A DNA stretch of 64,000 nucleotides from assembly GCF_024297145.1 (NCBI RefSeq), contig NZ_JANCTC010000001.1:1-64000 (forward strand). Reading direction: 5' to 3'. Under the pieces are notes generated by a model. That model saw nothing but the letters and a program-made list of their open reading frames with translations. It searched no databases and was not told the DNA's origin. The position numbers were made by a program, and so were the translations under genes. This DNA is from Mesorhizobium sp. LMG 17147 (GTDB lineage Bacteria; Pseudomonadota; Alphaproteobacteria; Rhizobiales; Rhizobiaceae). Numbering within the stretch: position 1 is the first letter of the stretch; the number at the start of each line of letters is the position of its first letter. Positions 20,626 to 29,804 of the stretch are shown here, piece by piece.

Positions 20626-21260
20626 CATTCTGCGCAAGGCGTTCACCATTCATCGCGGTTGATCGGATCCGGGACCGGCAGGCCGGTATTTTCCGGCGGT
20701 GATCCAGCCGGCCCGGCCCCGGCCCATGAACCTTTCCGCCTCGCCCCGCGACAGACGCTCAGGTGCCGCGCGGTGCGGCCCCGGAAAGGAAAGCCCCATG
20801 ACCACAGATCCAGAGGCTCCATGGTCTCAGGGAACAGCAGGAGCTCAGCGCGACCATCGCCTTCCCATGATCTGTGCGGGGAGATCCATGTCTTGCGACC
20901 ACGGCTCGTTCGTGCGCTCTCGTGGCGGCCGTTTGCGCCGCGCCATCCAGGCTGCCAGCGTATTGTCGATCTTGGCGCTCGCCGCTGGGCTGAAGAAGCC
21001 CGATCTGCAGAAGGTGGAAACAAGGCAACCGCAAGCTCTTCCTGCCACGGACGGCCAGACCGCGGCTTCATCCGAACTGAAATCCAGGCCTTGCTCTGGA
21101 AAGTCCTTGCACTGGAGGAGAGGAAACGTCTGCACAGGAGAGAAGTGGCTCGCCACCGCTTCTCTCCTTCTGCGCAGATGCGATATCGACGCCGGATTCC
21201 TGTCGACAAGCGGCGTTGAGACGATTAGGGCGAAGGCGGGCTCAACAACGGGAAGCGGAC
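20626..21260. other. Intergenic region without a convincing gene
   Basis: About 635 bp between the dnaK promoter and rpe. Open frames exist on both strands (20,614-21,219 plus; 20,643-21,209 minus) but their products are rich in Arg, Ser and Pro with no recognisable domain, and they look like by-products of high GC. A plus-strand ATG at 20,797 after GGAAAGGAAA would read through the start of rpe. The one firm structure is a long hairpin at 21,136-21,168 (AGGAGAGAAG against CTTCTCTCCT with GTGG/CCAC inside), which has no T-run on either strand. Confidence 0.5.
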
Positions 21261-21938
21261 ATGGCTCAAAAAACCCTGATCGCGCCATCGGTGCTGGCTT
21301 CCGATTTCTCGAAGCTCGGCGACGAGGTCGAGGCGGTGGCCGCCGCCGGCGCCGACTGGATCCACCTCGACGTCATGGACGGGCATTTCGTCCCGAACAT
21401 CACGTTTGGGCCGCCGGTGATCAAAGCGATCCGCAACCGCACCAAGGCCTTCTTCGACTGCCATCTGATGATCGCCCCGGCCGATCCTTATCTGGCCGCC
21501 TTCGCCGAGGCCGGCTGCGATGGCATGACGGTACACGCCGAAGCCGGGCCGCATCTCGACCGGTCGCTGCAAACGATCAAAAACCTTGGCAAGAAGGCCG
21601 GCGTGTCACTCAACCCCGCGACACCGGAGACGATGATCGAATACGTGCTTGACCGGCTTGATCTGATCCTGATCATGACGGTCAATCCGGGGTTCGGCGG
21701 CCAGGCCTTCATTCCGGCGATCGTCGACAAGGTGAAGCGGGTGAAGGCGCTGATCGGCCGCAGGCCGATCAGGATCGAGATCGACGGCGGCATCTCGCCC
21801 GAAACTGCGCCCCTGGTCACTGCCGCCGGCGCCAGCGTGCTGGTCGCCGGTGCGGCCATCTTCAAGGGCGGCAGCGTCGAAGCCTACCGGGCAAACATCG
21901 AGGCAATCAGGACGGCGGCGGACAAGGCGGCCGGCTGA
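21261..21938 (+). CDS. rpe: Ribulose-phosphate 3-epimerase
   Basis: Interconverts ribulose-5-phosphate and xylulose-5-phosphate (pentose phosphate pathway). The TIM-barrel protein is 225 residues from the ATG at 21261 ([20 protein letters not shown]); metal and catalytic positions are in [28 protein letters not shown] and the phosphate-binding [11 protein letters not shown]...VLVAGAAIF. The frame is open back to 21,216, but homologous proteins start with MAxxxxIAPSILSADF, so 21,261 is chosen. It is followed 39 bp later by matB. Confidence 0.95.
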   Translation: MAQKTLIAPSVLASDFSKLGDEVEAVAAAGADWIHLDVMDGHFVPNITFGPPVIKAIRNRTKAFFDCHLMIAPADPYLAAFAEAGCDGMTVHAEAGPHLDRSLQTIKNLGKKAGVSLNPATPETMIEYVLDRLDLILIMTVNPGFGGQAFIPAIVDKVKRVKALIGRRPIRIEIDGGISPETAPLVTAAGASVLVAGAAIFKGGSVEAYRANIEAIRTAADKAAG

Positions 21939-21977
21939 CCGCCGCCGTCCGGCCGGAGTCAGCCGCTCGGGGTAAAC

Positions 21978-23501
21978 ATGAGCAACCATCTGTTTGATGC
22001 TTTCCGTGCCCGGATGCTCGCGCACGGACGCCTTTTGATGGAGGCAGAGGACGGGCGCTCGATCAGCTACGGCGATATGCTGGCGCGCTCCGCACAACTG
22101 GCGCATGCGCTGTCGCGGCTCGGCGTCGAAGCCGGCGACCGCGTCGCCGTTCAGGTCGAGAAGAGCCCGGAGGCCATTTTCCTTTACCTCGCCTGCCTGC
22201 GTGCCGGCGCGATCTTCCTGCCGCTCAACACCGCCTATACGCTGACCGAGCTCGACTATTTCTTCAGGGATGCCGAGCCACGCCTGGTCGTCTGCGACCC
22301 GGCGCGAGTGAGCGAAATCGGCGCCTTGGCGCAGGCCTCGGGCGCTGCGGTCGCGACACTCGGCAGCAAGGGCGAGGGTTCGTTGACCGATCGCGCCTCT
22401 GAGGCGGCCGTGGACTTCCACGATGTGGCGCGCGGACCGGACGACCTTGCTGCGATCCTCTACACGTCCGGCACGACCGGCCGTTCGAAAGGCGCCATGC
22501 TCAGCCACGAAAACCTCGCCTCGAATGCGCGGGTGCTGGTCGACCTCTGGCGCTTCACCGCTGCAGACGTGCTGGTTCACGCGCTGCCGGTTTTCCACAC
22601 GCATGGCCTTTTCGTCGCCACCAATGTCGTCCTGATGGCCGGCGCCTCGATGCTGTTCGAAACCAAATTCGACCCGGCCCGCATCGTCTCGCTGCTGCCG
22701 CGCGCCACCGTCCTGATGGGCGTGCCGACCTTCTACGTCCGCCTGCTGCAGCAGGACGGGTTGAACCGGCAAGCGGCGAAAAACATCCGCCTGTTCATTT
22801 CTGGCTCGGCGCCGCTTTTGGCCGAGACGCACAGAGCCTGGCGAGAGCGCACCGGCCACGCCATCCTCGAGCGCTACGGCATGACCGAGACCAACATGAA
22901 CACGTCGAACCCGTATGAGGGCGAGCGGCGAGCCGGCACGGTTGGCTTCCCGTTGCCCGGCGTCTCCCTGCGCATTGCCGATCCCGACGGCGGCGAAACA
23001 CTTGCCCGGGGCGAGGTCGGCATGATCGAGGTCAAGGGCCCGAACGTCTTTTGCGGCTACTGGCGCATGCCGGAAAAGACCAGGGCCGAATTCCGTGACG
23101 ATGGTTTCTTCATCACCGGCGATCTCGGCCTGATCGATGCCGACGGCTATGTCCACATCGTCGGTCGCGGCAAGGACCTGATCATTTCCGGCGGCTACAA
23201 CATCTATCCGAAGGAGGTCGAGAGCGAGATCGACGCGCTGCCCGGCGTCACCGAAAGCGCTGTCATCGGCGTTGCCCACCCGGATTTCGGCGAAGCCGTC
23301 ACCGCCATCGTGGTGCGGGCGCCGGGCTCGACCATCAGCGCCGCAGGGATCATCGAGGTCATCGCCGGGCGCCTCGCCAGGTACAAGCATCCGAAACGGG
23401 TGATCTTCGTCGACGAACTGCCACGCAACACGATGGGCAAGGTGCAGAAGAACCTGCTGCGCGAAACCTACAAGGACCTCTATACGTCCAAAGCCGGCTA
23501 A
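21978..23501 (+). CDS. matB: Malonyl-CoA synthetase
   Basis: Adenylate-forming ligase of 507 residues that makes malonyl-CoA from malonate, ATP and CoA. The AMP-binding motif ILYTSGTTGRSKGAMLSH lies near 160-177, the YGMTETN motif near 300, the hinge GRGKDLIISGGYNIYPKEVE near 395-415 and the catalytic Lys at 488 (RNTMGKVQKN). The N-terminal NHLFDAFRAR and overall sequence fit rhizobial MatB better than long-chain acyl-CoA ligases. The usual partners, malonyl-CoA decarboxylase matA and transporter matC, are not next to it. It converges on nagA with a 2-bp gap. Confidence 0.88.
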   Translation: MSNHLFDAFRARMLAHGRLLMEAEDGRSISYGDMLARSAQLAHALSRLGVEAGDRVAVQVEKSPEAIFLYLACLRAGAIFLPLNTAYTLTELDYFFRDAEPRLVVCDPARVSEIGALAQASGAAVATLGSKGEGSLTDRASEAAVDFHDVARGPDDLAAILYTSGTTGRSKGAMLSHENLASNARVLVDLWRFTAADVLVHALPVFHTHGLFVATNVVLMAGASMLFETKFDPARIVSLLPRATVLMGVPTFYVRLLQQDGLNRQAAKNIRLFISGSAPLLAETHRAWRERTGHAILERYGMTETNMNTSNPYEGERRAGTVGFPLPGVSLRIADPDGGETLARGEVGMIEVKGPNVFCGYWRMPEKTRAEFRDDGFFITGDLGLIDADGYVHIVGRGKDLIISGGYNIYPKEVESEIDALPGVTESAVIGVAHPDFGEAVTAIVVRAPGSTISAAGIIEVIAGRLARYKHPKRVIFVDELPRNTMGKVQKNLLRETYKDLYTSKAG

Positions 23502-23503
23502 CC

Positions 23504-24676
23504 CTAACGAGCAGGGCTGGTTGCAAAAACCCTGGCGCCATCGATCCACACGCTTTTAATGTCTACATCGTCCGACAGCGAAACGATGTTGGCGGCGGTG
23601 CCTTTGGCGAATCGCCCGAGCCGGTGCGACTGGCCGATCGCTTGCGCCGGATAGAGCGAGGCCATGCGCAAGGCTTCATCGAGGCCGAGGCCGACGACGC
23701 GGTGCATGAAGCGCACCGCGGAAATCATGTCGAGATCGGCGCCCGCCAGCGTGCCGTCGGCAAGTGTCAGCCTGCCATCCTTACGGTGGATGGTGCGGCC
23801 GTTCAGCGTGAACGAGGTCATGTCGGTACCGATCGTCGCCATCGCGTCGGTGACGAGCAGGATCTTGCCCGGCCCCTGCTTGGCGCGCAAGGCGATCGCC
23901 ATGGTGGCGGGATCGACATGGATACCGTCGGCGATGACGCCGGCATAGAATGTGCCGGTATCGATTGCGGCGCCCGCCAGCCCTGGCTCGCGATTGCCGA
24001 TCTGGCTCATCGCATTGAACAGATGGGTGACCACCGTTGCGCCGGCCTCGGCAAAGGCGCGAGCCGTGGCATAGCCGGTATCGGAATGGCCGATGCTGAC
24101 GACAATGCCGGCCTTGCTAAGTGCCGACACCTGGCCGGGCTCGACGGATTCGGGCGCCACCGTCGTCAGCAGCACGGGCAGATTTTTCCGTGCGGCGATC
24201 AGCATCGCCTGGTCGGAGTCCAGCATCGGCCGGATCAGGGCCGGGTCATGCGCGCCCTTGCGGGCGATCGAAAGATGCGGCCCTTCAAGATGCAAGCCCA
24301 GGAACCCCGGCACCTTCCGTTGTGCCGCCTCGGATCCGGCCGCAACCGCCGCGGCGGTGATCTCGGACGTGTCGGTGATCAGCGTCGGTAACAGCGCCGT
24401 CGTGCCGAAGGGTGCGTGCGCCCGGCAGATGGTCTCGATCGAGGCAACGTCCGGATGGTCGTTGAGCATGACGCCGCCGCCACCATTGACCTGCAGATCG
24501 ACGAAGCCAGGCGCCAGCATGCTGCCGCCGGTCTCGATACGCGCAACACCGGGTGGAATGGCCCCGGCGGCAACGATGGCCTCGACGAGGCCGTCGCGCA
24601 CGACAAGCGCCGCATTGTCGTGCCAGTCGTCGCCATCGAAAATCCGGGCGCCGGTCAGGGCAAAGCGATCGCTCAT
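23504..24676 (-). CDS. nagA: N-acetylglucosamine-6-phosphate deacetylase
   Basis: Amidohydrolase-fold enzyme (390 residues) that removes acetate from GlcNAc-6-phosphate. Signatures are APGFVDLQVNGGGGVML, the metal Glu in HLEGPHLSIARKGAH, IGHSDTGYATA and VTHLFNAMSQ (metal His residues), and the catalytic Asp in LLVTDAMATIG. It is the last gene of a four-gene minus-strand operon and overlaps nagB-II by 4 bp. Its product, glucosamine-6-phosphate, is the substrate of the neighbouring SIS-domain enzyme. Confidence 0.95.
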   Translation of the reverse strand: MSDRFALTGARIFDGDDWHDNAALVVRDGLVEAIVAAGAIPPGVARIETGGSMLAPGFVDLQVNGGGGVMLNDHPDVASIETICRAHAPFGTTALLPTLITDTSEITAAAVAAGSEAAQRKVPGFLGLHLEGPHLSIARKGAHDPALIRPMLDSDQAMLIAARKNLPVLLTTVAPESVEPGQVSALSKAGIVVSIGHSDTGYATARAFAEAGATVVTHLFNAMSQIGNREPGLAGAAIDTGTFYAGVIADGIHVDPATMAIALRAKQGPGKILLVTDAMATIGTDMTSFTLNGRTIHRKDGRLTLADGTLAGADLDMISAVRFMHRVVGLGLDEALRMASLYPAQAIGQSHRLGRFAKGTAANIVSLSDDVDIKSVWIDGARVFATSPAR

Positions 24677-25704
24677 AGCGTTTCCGTCACCTTGCGCAGA
24701 TTGGGCGGCGTGTCGGGGTCGAGGCCGCGATGGCGGGCAAAAGCCTCGACGAAACCATAGAACGACACGATCAGCGTCAGTGGATCGGTCAGCGGATGAC
24801 CGGTTGCGACATGCGGCAGCGGCTGTGCGCTCCTTGCTTTGTTCGACGTCACAAAGACGGCGGCGCCCTTGCCGGCCAGGCTGTCGGCGGCATCAGCCAC
24901 CGACGGTTCGGACGCATCGCGAGCAGCCAGAGCCAGCACCGGGAAGCCGGGACCGACCAGCGCCAGCGGGCCGTGCATGACCTCGGCGGCACTATAGGCT
25001 TCCGCGTGCATGGCGCAGGTTTCCTTGAATTTCAGCGCCGCCTCGTTGGCGATCGCCGCCGACGGGCCACGGCCAAGGATGAACAGCGATTTCGGCGTCT
25101 CGAGTGCCGCAGCCAGCGCCATCCAGTCGCACGCGATCGCCTTGCGAAAATGCTCCGGCAGGCGGGCGAGTGCTGCCAGAAGTTTGTCGTCGCCGGTGCA
25201 ATGCGCCATCAAGGCGAGCCCTGCGACGGCCGAATTGACGAAGGTCTTCGTCGCCGCAACGCTGCGCTCCGGTCCGGCCAGTATGTCGATGGCGTAGTCG
25301 CAGGCGCGTGCCAGCGGCGAATCGGCAGTGTTGGTGATGGCGACGGTCAGCGATCCGCCGGCCCGCGCCGCCTGCGCCATTGCGACGATGTCCGGGCTCT
25401 TGCCGGACTGCGAGATCGCCAGGCAGGCCGAGCCGCTCAGCTTCAGCTTGGCGCCATAGATCGAGGCGATCGACGGGCCGACCGATGCAACCGCCAGCCC
25501 GGCGGTCAGCTCCACGGCATATTTCATGAAGGTTGCGGCATGGTCGGACGAACCGCGCGCCACGGTGACGACGAAATTCGGGTCGCGCTCGCGAATGCCG
25601 CGCCCGGCCTCGGTCAGCACCGCGGCCGAGCCGTCGAGCAGGCGCGCGGTGGCCTCCGGAATCTCGTCGATCTCGCGCCGCATATGGGTAATTGTTGCGC
25701 TCAT
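24673..25704 (-). CDS. nagB-II: SIS-domain glucosamine-6-phosphate deaminase/isomerase (NagB-II type)
   Basis: A 343-residue protein with two sugar-isomerase domains and no glutaminase domain, so it resembles the C-terminal half of GlmS. Motifs are VTVARGSSDHAATFMKYAVEL, CLAISQSGKSPDIVAMAQAAR and LGRGPSAAIANEAALKFKETCAMHAEAYSAAEVMHGP. Between nagA and a GntR regulator, the best call is the alternative glucosamine-6-phosphate deaminase that yields fructose-6-phosphate and ammonia, as described in Shewanella. AgaS, the galactosamine counterpart, has the same fold and is the main alternative. Both ends overlap neighbours by 4 bp. Confidence 0.85.
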   Translation of the reverse strand: MSATITHMRREIDEIPEATARLLDGSAAVLTEAGRGIRERDPNFVVTVARGSSDHAATFMKYAVELTAGLAVASVGPSIASIYGAKLKLSGSACLAISQSGKSPDIVAMAQAARAGGSLTVAITNTADSPLARACDYAIDILAGPERSVAATKTFVNSAVAGLALMAHCTGDDKLLAALARLPEHFRKAIACDWMALAAALETPKSLFILGRGPSAAIANEAALKFKETCAMHAEAYSAAEVMHGPLALVGPGFPVLALAARDASEPSVADAADSLAGKGAAVFVTSNKARSAQPLPHVATGHPLTDPLTLIVSFYGFVEAFARHRGLDPDTPPNLRKVTETL

Positions 25705-26483
25705 GACCGGCCCTCTTCGCCCGGCCCGCTTAGCCGGAGTTCGGCGACAAAATCATAGGCGTCGCCTCTGTAGATGGAGCGGGTGAACTCGATCACCTTG
25801 CCGCTCGCCAGATAGGAGATACGCTCGATATGCAGGCCGGCAATGCCTGGCGGCACTTCGAGCAGATGCGCATCGCCATCGCCGAGATTGGTGGCGGAAA
25901 TGCGCTGCACGGCCCGCACCGGTCTGTTGCCGGTCTTTTCCAGCGCCGCGTAGAGCGACGAACCGATCGCCGCCGGATCGGGCAGCACGCTTGTTGATAG
26001 CGAGGCGCGCTCGATCGCCAGCGGCGTGTCGTTGGCGATGCGCAGGCGCGCCACGCGCGCCACCAATTCGTTCGATGCCAGGCCGAGCACCATCATCTCG
26101 TCGGGCGACGGCGGATAGAGGCCGCGGTCGAGCCAGGCTGAACGCACCGCCATGCCGCGCCGCGCCATGTCTTCGGTAAACGAGGTCAGCATCGACAGCG
26201 ACTGCTCGACGCGCTCCATGCGCGGCGCAACGAAGGTGCCGGAACCATGGCGCTGGACGAGGATGCCGCCCTTGACCAGGTCCTGCACCGCCTTGCGCAC
26301 GGTGACGCGCGAGATGTCGGCCTTGCTGGCGATGTCGCGCTCGGAAGGCAGCGCATCGCCCGGTCCGATCAGCCCGCGTTTGACCGCGTCCTCGATGCTC
26401 TTCCTCAGCTGCAGATAGAGCGGCGCGCCGCTCTGCGACGATTGTTTCAGCGCCGTGAATATCTGGTCGGCGGCCTCGCTCAT
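25701..26483 (-). CDS. nagQ: GntR-family (HutC subfamily) regulator of amino-sugar genes
   Basis: A 260-residue regulator: winged-helix DNA-binding domain (LRKSIEDAVKRGLIGPGDALPSERDIASKADISRVTVRKAVQDL, about 24-70) and a UTRA ligand domain (about 95-245) that in relatives binds a phosphorylated amino sugar. It is inside the nagK-nagQ-nagB-II-nagA operon with 4-bp overlaps at both ends, so it is autoregulated if it binds the operon promoter. The divergent promoter region holds two tandem TGGTATT boxes with 4-bp spacers, the box I recall for the NagQ type of GntR regulator, which is why I use that symbol. Confidence 0.85.
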   Translation of the reverse strand: MSEAADQIFTALKQSSQSGAPLYLQLRKSIEDAVKRGLIGPGDALPSERDIASKADISRVTVRKAVQDLVKGGILVQRHGSGTFVAPRMERVEQSLSMLTSFTEDMARRGMAVRSAWLDRGLYPPSPDEMMVLGLASNELVARVARLRIANDTPLAIERASLSTSVLPDPAAIGSSLYAALEKTGNRPVRAVQRISATNLGDGDAHLLEVPPGIAGLHIERISYLASGKVIEFTRSIYRGDAYDFVAELRLSGPGEEGRS

Positions 26484-27361
26484 CGCGCTGTCTCCGCCGT
26501 ATTTGCGAACATCCGAACCGCCATCTGCACCGCGCCGCCCAAGGCGTCGTCGAGCGGCGGTTTCAGCAGCGCCCGGTAGCGGGCCGACAGGCGCGGCGCG
26601 TAAAGCGGCGCCAGCCCGCCGAGCAGGCAGAGCGGATCGTCGCCGCCCAGGTCGAGCACGCCAAGCGCTGCCTCGACATCGGCGACCGCCTTGTCGAGGA
26701 TCCAGATAGCGACGACGTCGCCTTTTTCGGCGTGTTCGAACACCTTGGGCGCGAAGCCGCCGAAATCGCCGGGCTTGGCGTTGGTGGTGAATTCGACCAC
26801 ATCCTCGGGATTGTTGCGGAAGATGGCGAGCATGGCCTGCGTCAGCGGCGAGCCTTCGCGGATGCCGTCATAGGCGAGCAGCGTCTGCTCGAGCAGGTCG
26901 CGGCCGATGCGGGCGCCGCTGCCCTGGTCGCCGACCTGGAATCCCCAGCCGCCGATGGCGCGCGACTTGCCTTGTCTGCGCGCCATATAGGCGGTGCCGG
27001 TGCCGAGGATGGCCATGGCGCCGTCGCCGGAGCCGACCGCACCTTCCAGCGCGATTTCGGCGTCGGTCTCGACACGGCTGATGCGGAACGGCAGGATCGC
27101 TTCGAGCTGCTGCCTATAGGTGCCGACATTGGCGCCGGCCAGGCCGAGAACGGCCGGCGTTTGCGGGATCAGTGCGGGATCCCTGCCCGCGGCGACAAAG
27201 GCTTGGTGGGCCGCGTCGACGATGTTCGTCCTGGCGCCGGTGAGATCGGTGCGGATGTTGGCGGCGCCGCTTTTGGCGCGGCCGAGGACGCTGCCGTCGG
27301 CCGTTGCAAGGGCCGCCCTGCAGCTGGTGCCGCCGCCATCGATGCCGAGCACGAATTCCAC
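26480..27361 (-). CDS. nagK: N-acetylglucosamine kinase, BadF/BadG/BcrA/BcrD ATPase family
   Basis: A 293-residue ASKHA-fold kinase: VLGIDGGGTSCRAALA (phosphate-1), ILGTGTAYMARR (phosphate-2), GWGFQVGDQGSGARIGRDLL, and CLLGGLAPLYAPRL (adenosine region). The proposed GTG start at 27,361 follows GAGGAG; the frame is open further upstream but that extension would run into the operator. As first gene of the operon it should phosphorylate imported GlcNAc (or a muramic-acid analogue) at O6 in the cytoplasm. Glucosamine-kinase activity is a possible alternative. Confidence 0.86.
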   Translation of the reverse strand: MEFVLGIDGGGTSCRAALATADGSVLGRAKSGAANIRTDLTGARTNIVDAAHQAFVAAGRDPALIPQTPAVLGLAGANVGTYRQQLEAILPFRISRVETDAEIALEGAVGSGDGAMAILGTGTAYMARRQGKSRAIGGWGFQVGDQGSGARIGRDLLEQTLLAYDGIREGSPLTQAMLAIFRNNPEDVVEFTTNAKPGDFGGFAPKVFEHAEKGDVVAIWILDKAVADVEAALGVLDLGGDDPLCLLGGLAPLYAPRLSARYRALLKPPLDDALGGAVQMAVRMFANTAETAR

Positions 27362-27383
27362 GCGATTTCTCCTCGGGTCTGAT

Positions 27384-27401
27384 AATACCAATAAAATACC
27401 A
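27384..27401 (-). promoter_or_regulatory. Tandem TGGTATT operator before nagK
   Basis: On the minus strand TGGTATT occurs at 27,401-27,395 and again at 27,390-27,384, separated by 4 bp (11-bp period). It ends 22 bp before the nagK start, so bound protein would block initiation. The plus-strand side has the same arrangement before murQ. Confidence 0.8.
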
Positions 27402-27518
27402 ATAGCCAAGGGTTAATTTCCATTTCAAAAAAGTTAAGGCCTAGTTTATTGAGAAATCAGCGGATTTCGTCTGCGGTCCTATCCCGACGCAGGGATTTCA
27501 TTAATGCGTGTGGACAAG

Positions 27519-27536
27519 TGGTATTTTTTTGGTATT
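27519..27536 (+). promoter_or_regulatory. Tandem TGGTATT operator before murQ
   Basis: TGGTATT at 27,519-27,525 and 27,530-27,536 with a 4-bp TTTT spacer. It lies 24 bp before the murQ start, mirroring the nagK-side box. The pair suggests one regulator, NagQ, for both divergent operons. Confidence 0.8.
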
Positions 27537-27560
27537 GTTTTCTGGATTGGAGGAAAGCGG

Positions 27561-28520
27561 ATGGCCGAAACGCGCACCGAAGCGCTTCACCACAATGCCG
27601 AGGGACTGGACATCCAGGCCCCGGACGCCATCCTTTCCTCTTTGGCCAACGCACAGATCGAGGCCGCCAAGGCCGTACGCGGCGCCATTCCTGCCATTGC
27701 CGCGGCAGCCGAAATTATCGCAACCCGGCTGAAAAGCGGCGGCAAGCTCGCCTATGCGGCCGCCGGCAGCTCGGGCCTGATGGCATTGGCCGATGCGCTG
27801 GAACTGCCGGGCACTTTCGGTATCCAGCGCGACCGCATCGCCATCCTGATCGCCGGCGGCGACGAAGCTTTCAGGACACTGGCCGGCGGGCCTGAGGATG
27901 ATGTTGACGAAGCTTCGGCAGCGGTCGCCGCCGCCGGCATCGGCAATAGCGATTGCCTGATCGCCGTCTCGGCCAGCGGCTCGACACCTTACGCTGTCCG
28001 CGCGATCGAGGAAGCCAGGCGCCGCGGTGCGGCGACGATTGCCATCGCCAACAACAGGGATGCGCCGCTGCTGCGGCTGGCCGACATCGCCATCCTGCTC
28101 GAAACGCCGCCGGAGCTGATTGCCGGCTCGACGCGCATGGGCGCCGGCACCGCCCAGAAGATCGCGCTCAACATGCTGTCGACGCTGGCCGCAATCCATC
28201 TCGGCCATGTCCATGATGGCTACATGGTCAACCTCATGGCCGACAACATCAAGCTGCGCGACCGCGCCGCACGCATCGTTGCCGCCGTCAGCGGGCGCGA
28301 CAAGGACGAGGCGGCGCGCCTGCTCGAAAAGAGCGGCGGCGTCGTCAAGACCGCCATTCTGCTCGCCGCCGGCGCCACCAGCGCCGACGCGGCCGAGAAG
28401 ATACTGGAAGGGACCGGCCACAAGCTGCGGCCAGCCCTTTCCGCGATCGAGGGGAGCAAGGGGCGCAATGCCTCTGTTCTCATCAAAACCGAACCTGAAA
28501 AAGGTCAACAGGGAGACTGA
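27561..28520 (+). CDS. murQ: N-acetylmuramic acid 6-phosphate etherase
   Basis: Removes the D-lactyl ether from MurNAc-6-phosphate, giving GlcNAc-6-phosphate and lactate; cell-wall sugar recycling. The 319-residue SIS-fold protein has LAYAAAGSSGLMALADALELPGTFG, IAGGDEAFRTLAGGPEDD, VSASGSTPYAVRAIEEARRRG and the MurQ signature GSTRMGAGTAQKIALNMLST. The ATG at 27,561 follows GGAGG. Its stop is 2 bp from the ABC binding-protein gene, so it leads the transport operon. The neighbouring nagA and nagB-II can process its product. Confidence 0.92.
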   Translation: MAETRTEALHHNAEGLDIQAPDAILSSLANAQIEAAKAVRGAIPAIAAAAEIIATRLKSGGKLAYAAAGSSGLMALADALELPGTFGIQRDRIAILIAGGDEAFRTLAGGPEDDVDEASAAVAAAGIGNSDCLIAVSASGSTPYAVRAIEEARRRGAATIAIANNRDAPLLRLADIAILLETPPELIAGSTRMGAGTAQKIALNMLSTLAAIHLGHVHDGYMVNLMADNIKLRDRAARIVAAVSGRDKDEAARLLEKSGGVVKTAILLAAGATSADAAEKILEGTGHKLRPALSAIEGSKGRNASVLIKTEPEKGQQGD

Positions 28521-28522
28521 GC

Positions 28523-29782
28523 ATGACAACGAAGCTACTGACGGCACTTCTTCTCGGCACCAGCATTCTCGGCTCCGCCGGGGTGGCTTACGCCGACGAC
28601 GTAACGCTCAACATCGAAAGCTGGCGCGGCGACGACCTTGCCATCTGGAAGGACAAGCTGATCCCGGCCTTCGAAGCCAAGAACCCGGACATCAAGGTGG
28701 TGTTCGCGCCGTCGGCGCCAACCGAATATGACGCCGCCCTCGGCGCCAAGCTCGCCGCCGGCTCGGCCGGCGACCTGATCACCTGCCGCCCGTTCGACAA
28801 GTCGCTGGAACTCTTCAAGAAGGGCAACCTCGCCGACATCTCGACCCTGCCCGGCATGGAGAACTTCTCCGACGTCGCCAAGGCCGCCTGGCAAACCGAC
28901 GACGGCAAGTCGAGTTTCTGCGTGCCGATGGCCTCCGTCATCCATGGCTTCATCTACAACAAGGACGCCTTCGACAAGCTCGGCATCAAGGTGCCGGAGA
29001 CGCGCGACGAATTCTTCGCCGCGCTCGACAAGATCAAGGCCGACGGCACCTACATCCCGATGGCGATGGGCACCAAGGACCTCTGGGAAGCGGCGACCAT
29101 GGGCTACCAGAACATCGGCCCGAACTACTGGAAGGGCGAGGAAGGCCGCCTGGCGCTGATCAAGGGCGAGCAGAAGCTGACTGATCCGCAATGGGTCGAG
29201 CCCTTCAAGGAACTGGCCAGGTGGAAGGACTATCTCGGCGACGGCTTCGAGGCGCAGACCTATCCGGACAGCCAGAACCTGTTCACGCTCGGCCGCGCCG
29301 CCATCTACCCGGCCGGCTCGTGGGAGATCGGCCTGTTCAACACGCAGGCGCAGTTCAAGATGGGCGCCTTCCCGCCGCCGGTGCAGAAGGCCGGCGACAC
29401 CTGCTACATCTCCGACCACACCGACATCGGCATGGGCCTCAATGCGGCCTCGAAGAACGCGGATGCGGCCAAGACCTTCCTGTCCTGGGTGGCCTCGCCG
29501 GATTTCGCCACCATCTACGCCAACGCGCTGCCGGGCTTCTTCAGCCTGAACAACACCCCGGTGAAGATGGAAGACCCGCTGGCCCAGGAATTCGTCTCCT
29601 GGCGCGGCAAGTGCAAGTCGACGATCCGCTCGACTTACCAGATCCTGTCGCGCGGCACGCCGAACCTCGAAAACGAGACGTGGGTTGAATCGGCCAACGT
29701 CATCAACGGCACCGACACGCCGGAAGCTGCCGCCAAGAAGCTGCAGGACGGCCTCGACAGCTGGTATAAGCCGGCGAAGTAA
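28523..29782 (+). CDS. ABC transporter sugar-binding protein (family 1)
   Basis: A 419-residue periplasmic solute-binding protein. A signal peptide is clear (MTTKLLTALLLGTSILGSAGVAYA, cleavage before DDVTLNIE). The mature part shows the family-1 pattern: FEAKNPDIKVVFAPSAPTEYDAAL, AGSAGDLITCRPFDKSLELFKKGNLADIS, GFIYNKDAFDKLGIKVPETRDEFFAAL and GRAAIYPAGSWEIG. It sits 2 bp after murQ, so the ligand is probably an N-acetylated amino sugar or its oligomer, an inference from context. A 240-bp repeat-bearing gap separates it from the permease genes. Confidence 0.92.
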   Translation: MTTKLLTALLLGTSILGSAGVAYADDVTLNIESWRGDDLAIWKDKLIPAFEAKNPDIKVVFAPSAPTEYDAALGAKLAAGSAGDLITCRPFDKSLELFKKGNLADISTLPGMENFSDVAKAAWQTDDGKSSFCVPMASVIHGFIYNKDAFDKLGIKVPETRDEFFAALDKIKADGTYIPMAMGTKDLWEAATMGYQNIGPNYWKGEEGRLALIKGEQKLTDPQWVEPFKELARWKDYLGDGFEAQTYPDSQNLFTLGRAAIYPAGSWEIGLFNTQAQFKMGAFPPPVQKAGDTCYISDHTDIGMGLNAASKNADAAKTFLSWVASPDFATIYANALPGFFSLNNTPVKMEDPLAQEFVSWRGKCKSTIRSTYQILSRGTPNLENETWVESANVINGTDTPEAAAKKLQDGLDSWYKPAK

Positions 29783-29804
29783 GAGCCCGGCGAAGCGTTG
29801 TCTC

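Noticed and set aside
20614..21219. Plus- and minus-strand ORFs between dnaK and rpe as protein genes
   Set aside because: Arg/Ser/Pro-rich products, no domain, mutually overlapping on both strands, and no clear ribosome site except one whose frame overruns rpe.
21606..23549. 647-residue minus-strand open frame antisense to rpe and matB
   Set aside because: Composition is typical of a shadow frame (D/A/R/V/G-rich, no motif) and it spans two well-supported genes on the other strand.
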